5,363 bases of DNA, from NCBI GenBank assembly GCA_938039195.1, contig CALHVK010000027.1, positions 1 to 5,363 of the forward strand, read 5' to 3'. Origin of the DNA: an uncultured Carnobacteriaceae bacterium. Lineage in GTDB: Bacteria; Bacillota; Bacilli; Lactobacillales; Aerococcaceae. Positions 1 to 5,363 of this stretch are shown piece after piece (position 1 is the stretch's first letter; every line of letters starts with the position of its first letter). The notes under the pieces were generated by a model. It ran no database searches. It saw only the letters and a list, made by a program, of their open reading frames with translations, and was not told the DNA's origin. The translations under genes were made by a program, and so were the position numbers.

Positions 1-637
1 GATTGTCACTGCTTGAAAGAGCCGTTAAAGCCGCGAATCCTGCAATTCCGATTTCACAAATAGAACCTTCAGCACCACCGGCTAAAATAACATCTGAGTA
101 ACCATGTTTAATGTTACGGAATGCTTCCCCGATGGCATGTGTTCCTGTTGCACAGGCTGTTACTAATGATGTACATACACCACGTGCACCAATTTTCATT
201 GAAATGTTTCCTGCAACCATGTTTCCGATTGCCATTGGAACGAATAATGGTGCTACACGTGTTGGGCCTTTATCATGCATTTTGATGATTTGGCTTTCCA
301 TCACTGTTAACCCACCGATACCAGAACCAACCATAACACCAAAACGGTCGTAGTCTGTGTTTTCTGGAGTAATGTCGCTATCTTCAACGGCTTGGATTGC
401 TGCAGCTAGTCCGTATTGACAGAATAAATCCATACGTTTTGCTTCTTTACGATCCATGTATTTTGTAGCATCGAAGTCTTTTACTTCAGCCGCCACATGA
501 ACATCTAAGTCTTTTTTATCAAATTTTGTAATTGGAGCAATTCCGTTCTTACCTTCTTTAAGGCCTTCCCAGAAGCTATTTACATCATTTCCTAAAGGAG
601 TGATTGCTCCCATTCCTGTAATTACTACTCGATTCAT
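1..637 (-). CDS. fabF: 3-oxoacyl-ACP synthase II (KAS II), C-terminus cut by window edge
   Basis: This is the elongating condensing enzyme of type II fatty acid synthesis: it joins acyl groups to malonyl-ACP with loss of CO2 to give 3-ketoacyl-ACP in the cytoplasm. The visible 212 residues are the N-terminal half of a family of about 410. They start MNRVVITGMGAITPLG, the usual KAS II opening. The active-site Cys lies in VTACATGTHA at residue 162 (bases 152-154), close to Cys163 of E. coli FabF. The catalytic His residues would be in the missing part. A strong AAGGAGG site at 644-650 lies 6 nt before the ATG (635-637), which settles the start. The gene follows fabG by 20 nt in the same operon. 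The frame is open to the left edge with no sign of damage, so it is partial only because the window ends. Confidence 0.97.
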   Translation of the reverse strand, partial: MNRVVITGMGAITPLGNDVNSFWEGLKEGKNGIAPITKFDKKDLDVHVAAEVKDFDATKYMDRKEAKRMDLFCQYGLAAAIQAVEDSDITPENTDYDRFGVMVGSGIGGLTVMESQIIKMHDKGPTRVAPLFVPMAIGNMVAGNISMKIGARGVCTSLVTACATGTHAIGEAFRNIKHGYSDVILAGGAEGSICEIGIAGFAALTALSSSDN

Positions 638-657
638 TGTTTTCCTCCTTTAAGAGA

Positions 658-1389
658 TTACATGTATAATCCGCCGTTAACGTTTAACACTTGTCCTGTA
701 ACGTATTTAGCTTCTGCTAAGAACACACAGGCTTCTGCAATGTCTTCTACTGTACCGAAACGACGTACTGGGATTTGTTTTTCCCATTCATTGCGAATCT
801 TTTCAGGTAATGCTTGTGTCATATCTGTATCGATGTATCCAGGAGCAACAGCATTCACTGTAATACCGCGAGAACCGATTTCTTTAGCAACCGATTTTGT
901 TAAACCAATGATGCCGGCTTTACTTGCAGCGTAGTTTGCTTGACCCGCGTTTCCTGTAACCCCAACGATACTTGTAATGTTAATAATGCTTCCTGATTTT
1001 TGTTTTACGAAAACTGGAGTCGCAAAACGAATCATATTGAAGTATCCTTTTAAGTTAATATTCATTACATCGTCAAAATCAGATTCACTCATACGCATTA
1101 ATAAACCATCACGCGTAATTCCAGCGTTATTGACTAACACGTCGATGCGTCCAAAACGCTCTTTTACTTCGTTAATAAAGTTTTCAGCTACGTCGAATTT
1201 CGAAACGTCTCCAACAAACGTCATTACTTCACCAGGATAAGCATCAAATTGTGAAAGTGTTTCTGCATCAATTTCACGAGTACCGTTTAAAACAACGTTA
1301 GCGCCAAGTTTAGCGAATTCTAACGCGATTCCAAGTCCGATACCACGACGGCTACCTGTTACAACAACTGTTTTATCTTTAAATTTCAT
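658..1389 (-). CDS. fabG: 3-oxoacyl-ACP reductase (NADPH-dependent SDR)
   Basis: FabG reduces 3-ketoacyl-ACP to 3-hydroxyacyl-ACP with NADPH, the first reductive step of each elongation cycle. The 243-residue product is a full-length classical short-chain dehydrogenase. It shows the dinucleotide-binding TGSRRGIG at residues 11-18, an Asp-Val at 61-62, NNAG at 87-90, and the catalytic set Asn111, Ser140, Tyr153 and Lys157 (YAASK). The C-terminus, VTGQVLNVNGGLYM, is typical of FabG. The Arg residues following the Gly-rich loop start fit NADPH preference. The start is 4 nt after the fabD stop, and its AAAGGA site (1397-1402) lies inside the last fabD codons, so translation is probably coupled to fabD. 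Placement between fabD and fabF supports FabG over other SDR enzymes. Confidence 0.97.
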   Translation of the reverse strand: MKFKDKTVVVTGSRRGIGLGIALEFAKLGANVVLNGTREIDAETLSQFDAYPGEVMTFVGDVSKFDVAENFINEVKERFGRIDVLVNNAGITRDGLLMRMSESDFDDVMNINLKGYFNMIRFATPVFVKQKSGSIINITSIVGVTGNAGQANYAASKAGIIGLTKSVAKEIGSRGITVNAVAPGYIDTDMTQALPEKIRNEWEKQIPVRRFGTVEDIAEACVFLAEAKYVTGQVLNVNGGLYM

Positions 1390-1393
1390 TTCG

Positions 1394-2347
1394 TTATCCT
1401 TTCAGTTCCTTTACTTTTTCAATGGTTTCTGTCACTGCTTTAAGGCTATCTGTGTGGAATAATTGAACAGAAGCGCCTTTTGCTTTGGCAATTTGTTTCA
1501 CCATTTGCGTCAATGTTTTTCCAGGACCTACTTCAATAAAGACATCTACGCCCTCTTGAAGCATCCACTCTACATTTTGTTTCCATTTCACGGCATTTGT
1601 AATTTGATCGCAGAGAACGTCTTTTGAAGGAATCCCTTCATGCGGTGTACCAAGCGTATTGCTTAATACAGGGCATTTGCTTTCGTGTAACTGAGCTACT
1701 TCCATCACAGGAGCAAAACGAACTTTTGCTTCTTCCATTAATGGTGTATGGAAAGGTCCAGATACCACAAGGGGTACGGCTCTTTTTGCGCCAGCTTCTA
1801 AGCATTTTTCACTTGCGATATCTACTGCAGAAGCGTGGCCACCAATTACTAATTGTCCTGGTGTGTTGTAGTTTGAAGGAACTACAAGAGCTTCTTGAGT
1901 AGATACTTCATGGCAAATATTTTCGATAACATTGTCTTCTAGACCAAGAACGGCTACCATTTTCCCTTCGCCTTCTACAACTGCTTCTTGCATATATTGA
2001 CCACGTTTTGCAACTAGGTTTAATGCTTCCTTAAATTCAAGGACTCCTGCTTCTACTAAAGCTGAGTATTCACCAAGAGATAATCCTGCAGTCACATCCG
2101 GTGTGATTCCTTCTTGTTCTAAGACGCTTGCAATTGCATGTGAAACCGTTAATAACAACGGTTGCGTATATTCTGTTTGATTGATTCGTGCGGCAGGTTC
2201 TTCTGAAAGAATGTCCGTCACACGATAGGACAGAACGCTACTCGCTTCTTCAAAGACAGCTTTTGCCACTTCGAAGTTGTCAGCTATTTCTAAGCCCATT
2301 TGTGCTTTTTGACTCCCCTGACCTGGAAATAAAAATGCGATTTTCAT
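1394..2347 (-). CDS. fabD: malonyl-CoA:ACP transacylase
   Basis: FabD transfers malonate from CoA to the phosphopantetheine of ACP and so supplies the two-carbon donor for FabH and FabF. The 317-residue protein has the usual length for the family. It contains FPGQGSQ at residues 7-13, the nucleophile Ser90 in GLSLGEYSAL, Arg115 (binds the malonyl carboxylate in this family), the catalytic His200 in GPFHTPLM, and Gln248 in the position of the conserved late Gln. IEVGPGKTL near residues 271-279 is the typical C-terminal motif. The ATG is preceded by a strong AGGAGG site with about 6 nt spacing. It is followed by fabG after only 4 nt, but a 79-nt gap containing a terminator-like hairpin separates it from upstream fabK, so its expression may be set partly by readthrough. 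Confidence 0.97.
   Translation of the reverse strand: MKIAFLFPGQGSQKAQMGLEIADNFEVAKAVFEEASSVLSYRVTDILSEEPAARINQTEYTQPLLLTVSHAIASVLEQEGITPDVTAGLSLGEYSALVEAGVLEFKEALNLVAKRGQYMQEAVVEGEGKMVAVLGLEDNVIENICHEVSTQEALVVPSNYNTPGQLVIGGHASAVDIASEKCLEAGAKRAVPLVVSGPFHTPLMEEAKVRFAPVMEVAQLHESKCPVLSNTLGTPHEGIPSKDVLCDQITNAVKWKQNVEWMLQEGVDVFIEVGPGKTLTQMVKQIAKAKGASVQLFHTDSLKAVTETIEKVKELKG
1397..1402 (-). promoter_or_regulatory. fabG ribosome binding site inside fabD 3' end
   Basis: On the minus strand AAAGGA is formed by the last Lys-Gly codons of fabD, 7 nt before the fabG ATG and next to the fabD TAA. Ribosomes finishing fabD would end on the fabG initiation region, which suggests translational coupling. This is inferred from position only. 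Confidence 0.75.
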
Positions 2348-2369
2348 GAGTTTCCTCCTATTGCGCTGT

Positions 2370-2419
2370 AAAAAAATGGTGGAAGTATGCTAAATAAGCA
2401 TATTTCACCATTCCTTTTT
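2370..2419 (-). terminator. terminator-like hairpin between fabK and fabD
   Basis: On the minus strand, 8 nt after the fabK stop, an A run (2415-2419) and GG lead into a stem with arms 2397-2412 and 2375-2391. It has seven pairs at the base (AATGGTG with CACCATT), a small mismatch, two A-T pairs, a one-base bulge, six further pairs and the loop TATTT. Seven T follow at 2376-2370, partly shared with the stem base. This is the layout of a Rho-independent terminator, but the stem is AT-rich and interrupted, so partial termination or an attenuating or RNA-processing hairpin within the operon is more likely than a full stop. Folding energy was not computed. Confidence 0.62.
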
Positions 2420-2426
2420 CATTTAA

Positions 2427-3380
2427 TTAAAAACGTGCAAGTTGTTTTTGGATGACTTCATGGGATTCTGCCATCAATTCTTGGATAATTTCAGAACAGC
2501 TTTGTTCTTTTGAAATTAAACCAGCAATTTGACCAGCCATCATTGATCCCATTTGAGTATCCCCTTCAACTACGATTCTACGTAGAGCTCCACGTCCAAT
2601 ATCTTCTAAGCGTTCAAAGTCTGGATTTTCTTTACTAGTTTCCTCTTTTTCAGCTTGGAGATAAATTTTTGTTAATTTATTACGTAACACACGTACAGGG
2701 TGTCCTGTAATTTGTCCTGTAATAACAGTATCGATATCTTTAGCTTTTAATACAGAAGCTTTGAAGTTATCGTGCGCAGTACATTCAGTCGCAACAAGGA
2801 AACGAGTTCCAAGTTGAACTGCATCAGCACCAAGCATTAAAGCCGCTGCCATTCCGCGTCCGTCACCAATTCCTCCAGCACCGATTACTGGAATATTCAC
2901 CGCATCGACTACTTGTGGTAAAAGAGCCATGGTCGTAGACTTACCGATATGTCCGCCTGCTTCCATTCCTTCTACAACAACAGCGTCCGCGCCTTCTTTT
3001 TCCATTCTTTTTGCTAGAGCAACTGAAGCAACAACTGGAATTACAGTAATTCCTGCTTCTTTAAATTTCGCCATGTATTTGCCAGGGTTACCAGCACCGG
3101 TACAAACCACTTTCACGCCAGCCTGACAAACGACATCCACAACTTCATCAACAAATGGACTTAATAGCATAATATTTACACCATATGGTTTGTCTGTTAA
3201 ACGTTCCATCTCTTCGATGAATCCCTTAACGACATCGCCAGGAGCGTGTCCACATGCAACGATTCCTAAACCACCGGCATTGGACACTGCACTTGCAAGC
3301 GCAGGATTTGCAACCCATGCCATCCCTCCTTGGATAATCGGATATTCAATTCCAATCATGTCGCAGATTCTTGATTTCAT
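2427..3380 (-). CDS. fabK: enoyl-ACP reductase II (FMN-dependent)
   Basis: FabK reduces trans-2-enoyl-ACP to acyl-ACP with NAD(P)H and FMN, the last step of each elongation cycle. It replaces the SDR-type FabI in streptococci and relatives and, in that family, is insensitive to triclosan. The 317-residue protein is a nitronate-monooxygenase-like TIM barrel: QGGMAW at 17-22, GAGNP at 95-99, MEAGGHIG with the catalytic-position His144, the FMN-phosphate loop GAGGIGDG at 167-174, and GADAVQLGTRF at 184-194. The C-terminal part with GSMMAGQIAG is also characteristic. Context inside a fab operon separates it from nitronate monooxygenases. The ATG at 3378-3380 has a weaker site (AAAGGG, about 10 nt upstream) than its neighbours. 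It begins 22 nt after acpP, and no FabT box is seen in that gap. Confidence 0.96.
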   Translation of the reverse strand: MKSRICDMIGIEYPIIQGGMAWVANPALASAVSNAGGLGIVACGHAPGDVVKGFIEEMERLTDKPYGVNIMLLSPFVDEVVDVVCQAGVKVVCTGAGNPGKYMAKFKEAGITVIPVVASVALAKRMEKEGADAVVVEGMEAGGHIGKSTTMALLPQVVDAVNIPVIGAGGIGDGRGMAAALMLGADAVQLGTRFLVATECTAHDNFKASVLKAKDIDTVITGQITGHPVRVLRNKLTKIYLQAEKEETSKENPDFERLEDIGRGALRRIVVEGDTQMGSMMAGQIAGLISKEQSCSEIIQELMAESHEVIQKQLARF

Positions 3381-3402
3381 GTGTTACCATCCCTTTTTAA
3401 AA

Positions 3403-3633
3403 TTATTTGTCAGCTAATTGAGCATCAACGTAGTTTACTAAGTCTTGAACTGTTTCTAGTCCTTCTTCAGTATCGATTTTCACATCGAATTCATCTTCGA
3501 TATCGTTGATGATTTGGAATAAATCTAAGCTGTCTGCGTCTAATTCATCTTTAAGACGAGTTGTTAATTGTACTTCTTCTTCCTCTTTACCTAATTGATC
3601 TACGATAATTGCTTGAATTTTTTCAAATGTCAT
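3403..3633 (-). CDS. acpP: acyl carrier protein
   Basis: This is the small acidic carrier that holds growing acyl chains on a 4'-phosphopantetheine arm and passes them among the Fab enzymes. Acyl-ACP is also the expected co-repressor of FabT. The product is 76 residues with modification site Ser35 in DADSLDLFQ, followed by the acidic helix II (INDIEDEFD) that docks partner enzymes. A longer frame opens at a TTG 15 nt upstream (3648), but that TTG overlaps the GGAGG ribosome site, so the ATG at 3631-3633 is the start. The DSLDLFQI sequence, with Phe where many ACPs have Val-Glu, resembles the fab-operon ACP of streptococci. The gene lies between fabH (27 nt) and fabK (22 nt). Confidence 0.96.
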   Translation of the reverse strand: MTFEKIQAIIVDQLGKEEEEVQLTTRLKDELDADSLDLFQIINDIEDEFDVKIDTEEGLETVQDLVNYVDAQLADK

Positions 3634-3641
3634 TGTGTTTT

Positions 3642-3646
3642 CCTCC
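3642..3646 (-). promoter_or_regulatory. acpP ribosome binding site (decides start)
   Basis: GGAGG on the minus strand lies 8 nt before the acpP ATG at 3633. It covers the codons immediately after an in-frame TTG at 3648, which rules that TTG out as the start and gives the 76-residue ACP of normal length. Confidence 0.85.
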
Positions 3647-3660
3647 AATATTTTTATAAA

Positions 3661-4611
3661 TTATAGTGTGATTGTGATACTTCCCCAGGCAAGGCCACCG
3701 CCAAAACCTGATAAAAGTAATTTGTTTTGTTCCCCGATTTTTAATGTCCCATTTTCTACGAGTTCATTAAGTAAAATCGGAATACTTGCAGCCGAAGTGT
3801 TTCCAACGTGATCGATATTCATTGGGAATTTTTCAATCGGTTGTTTTAATTTCTTAGCCACTTGTTCGACTAAACGACGATTTGCTTGATGTAACAAGTA
3901 CAAATCAATATCGTCGGCAGTATATCCAGCCTTTTGTAAAGTATCTTGGATATTGACTGGAACGGTTTTGCTGACTAATTCATAAACGCCTCGACCATCC
4001 ATTGTCATGGTTGAAAGTGTTTGATTTGTCATTCTTTTTCCAGCGACTAACGCCTCAGATTTCTGTCCATCATTTTGTAATGTTTCCGCCAATAAAAATG
4101 GCTCTTCATCTTTTTGTAAAAGAACAGCTCCAGCACCATCTCCAAAGAGAATAGCCGTTGAGCGGTCTTCCCAATCGAGTGAACTAAGCATTGTTTCCGC
4201 TCCGATGACGATTCCGTATTTTCTTTGTCCATGTTCTAACATTTTTAATCCTGTAGATAAGGCAAAGACAAATCCGCTACAAGCCGCACTGACATCAAAC
4301 GCAAATGCATTCGTTGCCCCAATTGCTCCTTGTACTAGGGACGCGCAAGAAGGACTTGCTGCATCAGGTGTCATCGTTGCTACAATGATAAATTCAATGG
4401 ATTCAGGAGAGATATTACTCTTTTCAATTAAGCGTTTTGCGGCAATTGTCGCCAAATCACTTGTTGTCTGTTCTTTTGCCCAATATCGGGTTTTGATTCC
4501 TGTTCTCTTAACGATCCATTCATCAGAAGTATCTACTCGTTTCGCCCAGTCATCATTTGTAATGACGGACGTTGGGAGATAGGAACTTGTCGCTATCACT
4601 TGAACCCCCAC
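3661..4611 (-). CDS. fabH: 3-oxoacyl-ACP synthase III (KAS III), GTG start
   Basis: FabH starts each fatty acid by condensing an acyl-CoA primer (acetyl or branched) with malonyl-ACP. The 316-residue product has the thiolase fold and the KAS III catalytic triad: Cys111 in VSAACSGF, His241 in LLHQANRR and Asn271 in HVGNTSAAS. DTSDEWIVKRTGI includes Trp32 and Arg36, which contact CoA in E. coli FabH. GFGGGLAWGS near the C-terminus is also characteristic. The chosen start is GTG at 4609-4611, giving MGVQVIATSSYLP, which aligns well with the usual FabH opening. The only ribosome site is an imperfect AAGGGAAG in the end of fabT, and the gap to the fabT stop is 5 nt, so coupling to fabT is likely. 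An ATT codon directly before the GTG and a GTG four codons later are less likely starts. Primer preference cannot be read from the sequence. Confidence 0.95.
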   Translation of the reverse strand: MGVQVIATSSYLPTSVITNDDWAKRVDTSDEWIVKRTGIKTRYWAKEQTTSDLATIAAKRLIEKSNISPESIEFIIVATMTPDAASPSCASLVQGAIGATNAFAFDVSAACSGFVFALSTGLKMLEHGQRKYGIVIGAETMLSSLDWEDRSTAILFGDGAGAVLLQKDEEPFLLAETLQNDGQKSEALVAGKRMTNQTLSTMTMDGRGVYELVSKTVPVNIQDTLQKAGYTADDIDLYLLHQANRRLVEQVAKKLKQPIEKFPMNIDHVGNTSAASIPILLNELVENGTLKIGEQNKLLLSGFGGGLAWGSITITL

Positions 4612-4616
4612 AATGT

Positions 4617-5078
4617 CTACTTCCCTTCTTGATTTGCTTGTACAGCCTCGTGTAAGAAATCATATAAATTATGAAGTCCTTTAACAAGAACTGCCATTTC
4701 TTCAGCATTCATTCCCTCGATTGTTTTTAAAACTAACTTCTCGTGGAATTTACGATGAAGACGATAAAGTAAGCGACCTTTCTTGGTCAGACCTAAAATT
4801 ACAATTCTTCGATCGGTTTCACTCTTCAAACGAACAACATAGCCTTTTTTCACTAAAGCATTAACCGCAACTGTTAGCGTCCCAACGGTTACATTTAATT
4901 TATTAGCGACTTCTGTTGTCGTATGTTCGTTATACATTCCAATCGCTTCAATGGCATGCATCTCTTTAATGGATAAATCATTAAATTGGCTTTGCGCCAG
5001 CGAAGATTCTTCAATGTCGAGCATTTGGTTAAAGACGTCCACCAAGTACCCGTTTATGGTCTCTAGAGTCGGTTCCAT
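4617..5078 (-). CDS. fabT: MarR-family fatty acid synthesis repressor
   Basis: FabT is a dimeric winged-helix repressor of the fab operon whose DNA binding in streptococci is enhanced by long-chain acyl-ACP. The 153-residue protein has an N-terminal dimerisation helix (INGYLVDVFNQML, about 8-20), the FabT-like LSIKEMHAIEAIG (35-47), a helix-turn-helix with recognition helix around 63-77 (NVTVGTLTVAVNALVKK), a wing with SETDRR at 86-91, and C-terminal dimer helices from about 103. SIKEMH, DRR, LTKKGRL and GMNAEEMAVLVKGLHNLYDFL closely follow pneumococcal FabT, from memory. AAGGAGA lies about 9 nt before the ATG. It is the first gene of the operon, directly under a promoter with four matching palindromes, so autoregulation is expected. 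Slightly longer than the streptococcal protein at the C-terminus. Confidence 0.95.
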   Translation of the reverse strand: MEPTLETINGYLVDVFNQMLDIEESSLAQSQFNDLSIKEMHAIEAIGMYNEHTTTEVANKLNVTVGTLTVAVNALVKKGYVVRLKSETDRRIVILGLTKKGRLLYRLHRKFHEKLVLKTIEGMNAEEMAVLVKGLHNLYDFLHEAVQANQEGK

Positions 5079-5098
5079 AAAAGATTTTCTCCTTTTTG

Positions 5099-5111
5099 TT
5101 TGAATATCAAA
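5099..5111. promoter_or_regulatory. FabT box 1 (leader)
   Basis: TTTGA-ATA-TCAAA is a perfect 5-bp inverted repeat with a 3-nt centre, matching the core of the streptococcal FabT operator (AGTTTGACTGTCAAATT, from memory). It lies just downstream of the predicted transcription start, in the fabT leader and upstream of the ribosome site. Confidence 0.72.
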
Positions 5112-5114
5112 TCA

Positions 5115-5127
5115 TTTGATACTCAAA
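5115..5127. promoter_or_regulatory. FabT box 2 (start site)
   Basis: TTTGA-TAC-TCAAA has perfect arms. It begins 16 bp from box 1, touches the last base of the -10 and covers the predicted transcription start. Confidence 0.72.
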
Positions 5128-5156
5128 GTATATACGACAAATAGTTTGAATGTCAA
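5127..5156 (-). promoter_or_regulatory. main fab operon promoter (P-fabT)
   Basis: On the minus strand a perfect -35 TTGACA (5156-5151) is followed after 18 nt by TATACT (5132-5127) as the -10, one mismatch from consensus. An A-rich run lies directly upstream of the -35 and could act as an UP element. Transcription would start near 5120, leaving a leader of about 40 nt to the fabT ATG. The -35 lies within one FabT palindrome and the -10 abuts another, so repressor binding would block polymerase directly. Confidence 0.82.
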
Positions 5157-5157
5157 A
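5145..5157. promoter_or_regulatory. FabT box 3 (over the -35)
   Basis: TTTGA-ATG-TCAAA extends to 6-bp arms (GTTTGA with TCAAAC) and is the best match to the streptococcal operator. The minus-strand -35 TTGACA lies inside it. It begins 30 bp from box 2. Confidence 0.82.
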
Positions 5158-5175
5158 CCTTTTTTCGTTATTTAT

Positions 5176-5188
5176 TTTGATTTTCAAA
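5176..5188. promoter_or_regulatory. FabT box 4 (upstream)
   Basis: TTTGA-TTT-TCAAA has perfect arms. It begins 31 bp from box 3, in AT-rich DNA about 60 bp upstream of the predicted start. On the minus strand it reads AGTTTGAAAATCAAAAT, also close to the streptococcal operator. Confidence 0.72.
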
Positions 5189-5308
5189 CTATTTTCAAAA
5201 TTTAAAAAGCTTACATTTGCATAAAAATAGGATTTATTATTTGTAAATTTCATAAAAAGAACAATTTTTTGAAAGAACTCTATGCAATGAAAAAAGGCTA
5301 GATAGATT
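5189..5308. other. AT-rich non-coding stretch upstream of the promoter
   Basis: I find no convincing gene, RNA gene or ribosome site on either strand here. It holds runs of A and T, and a lone half-site TCAAA at 5195-5199 without a partner arm. fabM, which precedes fabT in pneumococcus, is not present in this stretch. Confidence 0.6.
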
Positions 5309-5322
5309 GGTTCTATAATTTT

Positions 5323-5353
5323 TAGGGTTGATGGATATTTTCCACCAACCCTA
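5323..5353. repeat. 13-bp inverted repeat: terminator or insertion-sequence end
   Basis: Arms 5323-5335 (TAGGGTTGATGGA) and 5341-5353 (TCCACCAACCCTA) pair around a 5-nt loop. One position, 5331 against 5345, is an A-C mismatch in plus-strand RNA but a G-U wobble in minus-strand RNA. In the plus direction it is followed only by TTTT, and in the minus direction by AAAATTATAG, so neither side has a good terminator tail. The adjoining GGTTCT at 5309-5314 recalls the GG(T/C)TCT ends of ISL3-family insertion sequences, which would make this a subterminal repeat of an element beyond the edge. I cannot decide between these. Confidence 0.5.
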
Positions 5354-5363
5354 TTTTAGTGTA

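Noticed and set aside
2398..2419. The fabK-fabD hairpin as a plus-strand terminator (TTCCTTTTT after the stem)
   Set aside because: No plus-strand gene ends here, and the continuous seven-T run is on the minus-strand side, in the direction of the operon.
3346..3390. Short 14-codon frame beginning at an ATG 10 nt upstream of fabK and overlapping its start
   Set aside because: Its ATG directly abuts the AAAGGG site with no workable spacing, it is out of frame with fabK, and nothing suggests it is translated.
3634..3648. TTG start extending acpP by five residues
   Set aside because: The TTG runs into the GGAGG ribosome site of the ATG at 3633, and the longer form does not match the usual ACP length or start.
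4047..4232. Minus-strand 61-codon frame inside fabH
   Set aside because: It is a frame-shifted reading of fabH sequence with no ribosome site, and fabH itself is intact through this region.
4205..4582. Open frame of 125 codons on the plus strand inside fabH
   Set aside because: It is antisense to a fully supported fabH with intact catalytic residues, has no ribosome site and no recognisable protein features. The same applies to the other plus-strand open frames, such as 111-353, 662-934, 977-1240 and 1624-1902.
5195..5199. Fifth FabT box near the TCAAA half-site
   Set aside because: There is no TTTGA arm at the required 3-nt distance; it is a lone half-site in AT-rich DNA.

Overview
The window carries the promoter-proximal half of a bacterial type II fatty-acid-synthesis (fab) operon, read entirely on the minus strand. 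From right to left the order is fabT, fabH, acpP, fabK, fabD, fabG, and fabF, which is cut by the left edge. The gene order, a FabK-type (FMN) enoyl-ACP reductase in place of FabI, a MarR-type FabT at the head, strong AGGAGG ribosome sites and low-GC sequence together point to a Firmicute of the order Lactobacillales (streptococcus, enterococcus or carnobacterium relatives). The sequence alone does not fix genus or species.

Layout: about 5079-5363 is non-coding. It holds the fabT promoter with four copies of the FabT-type palindrome TTTGA-N3-TCAAA, then an AT-rich stretch with nothing recognisable, and at the right edge an inverted repeat that could be a terminator or the end of an insertion sequence. 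Genes then follow with short gaps: fabT to fabH 5 nt, fabH to acpP 27 nt, acpP to fabK 22 nt, fabK to fabD 79 nt, fabD to fabG 4 nt and fabG to fabF 20 nt. The 79-nt gap is the only sizeable one and contains a hairpin followed by a seven-T run in the direction of transcription, so it looks like an intra-operon terminator or attenuator.

How the genes work together: FabD loads malonate from malonyl-CoA onto AcpP. FabH condenses acetyl-CoA with malonyl-ACP to start a chain. FabF carries out later condensations, FabG reduces the 3-keto group and FabK reduces the enoyl group. The dehydratase (FabZ) and acetyl-CoA carboxylase subunits that usually complete this operon are not in the window and would be expected beyond the left edge. 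FabT is predicted to repress the whole unit when bound to long-chain acyl-ACP. The multi-site operator and the fabK-fabD hairpin suggest two layers of expression control. The coding genes themselves look ordinary and intact, and no undescribed gene system is visible. The points worth checking are regulatory.
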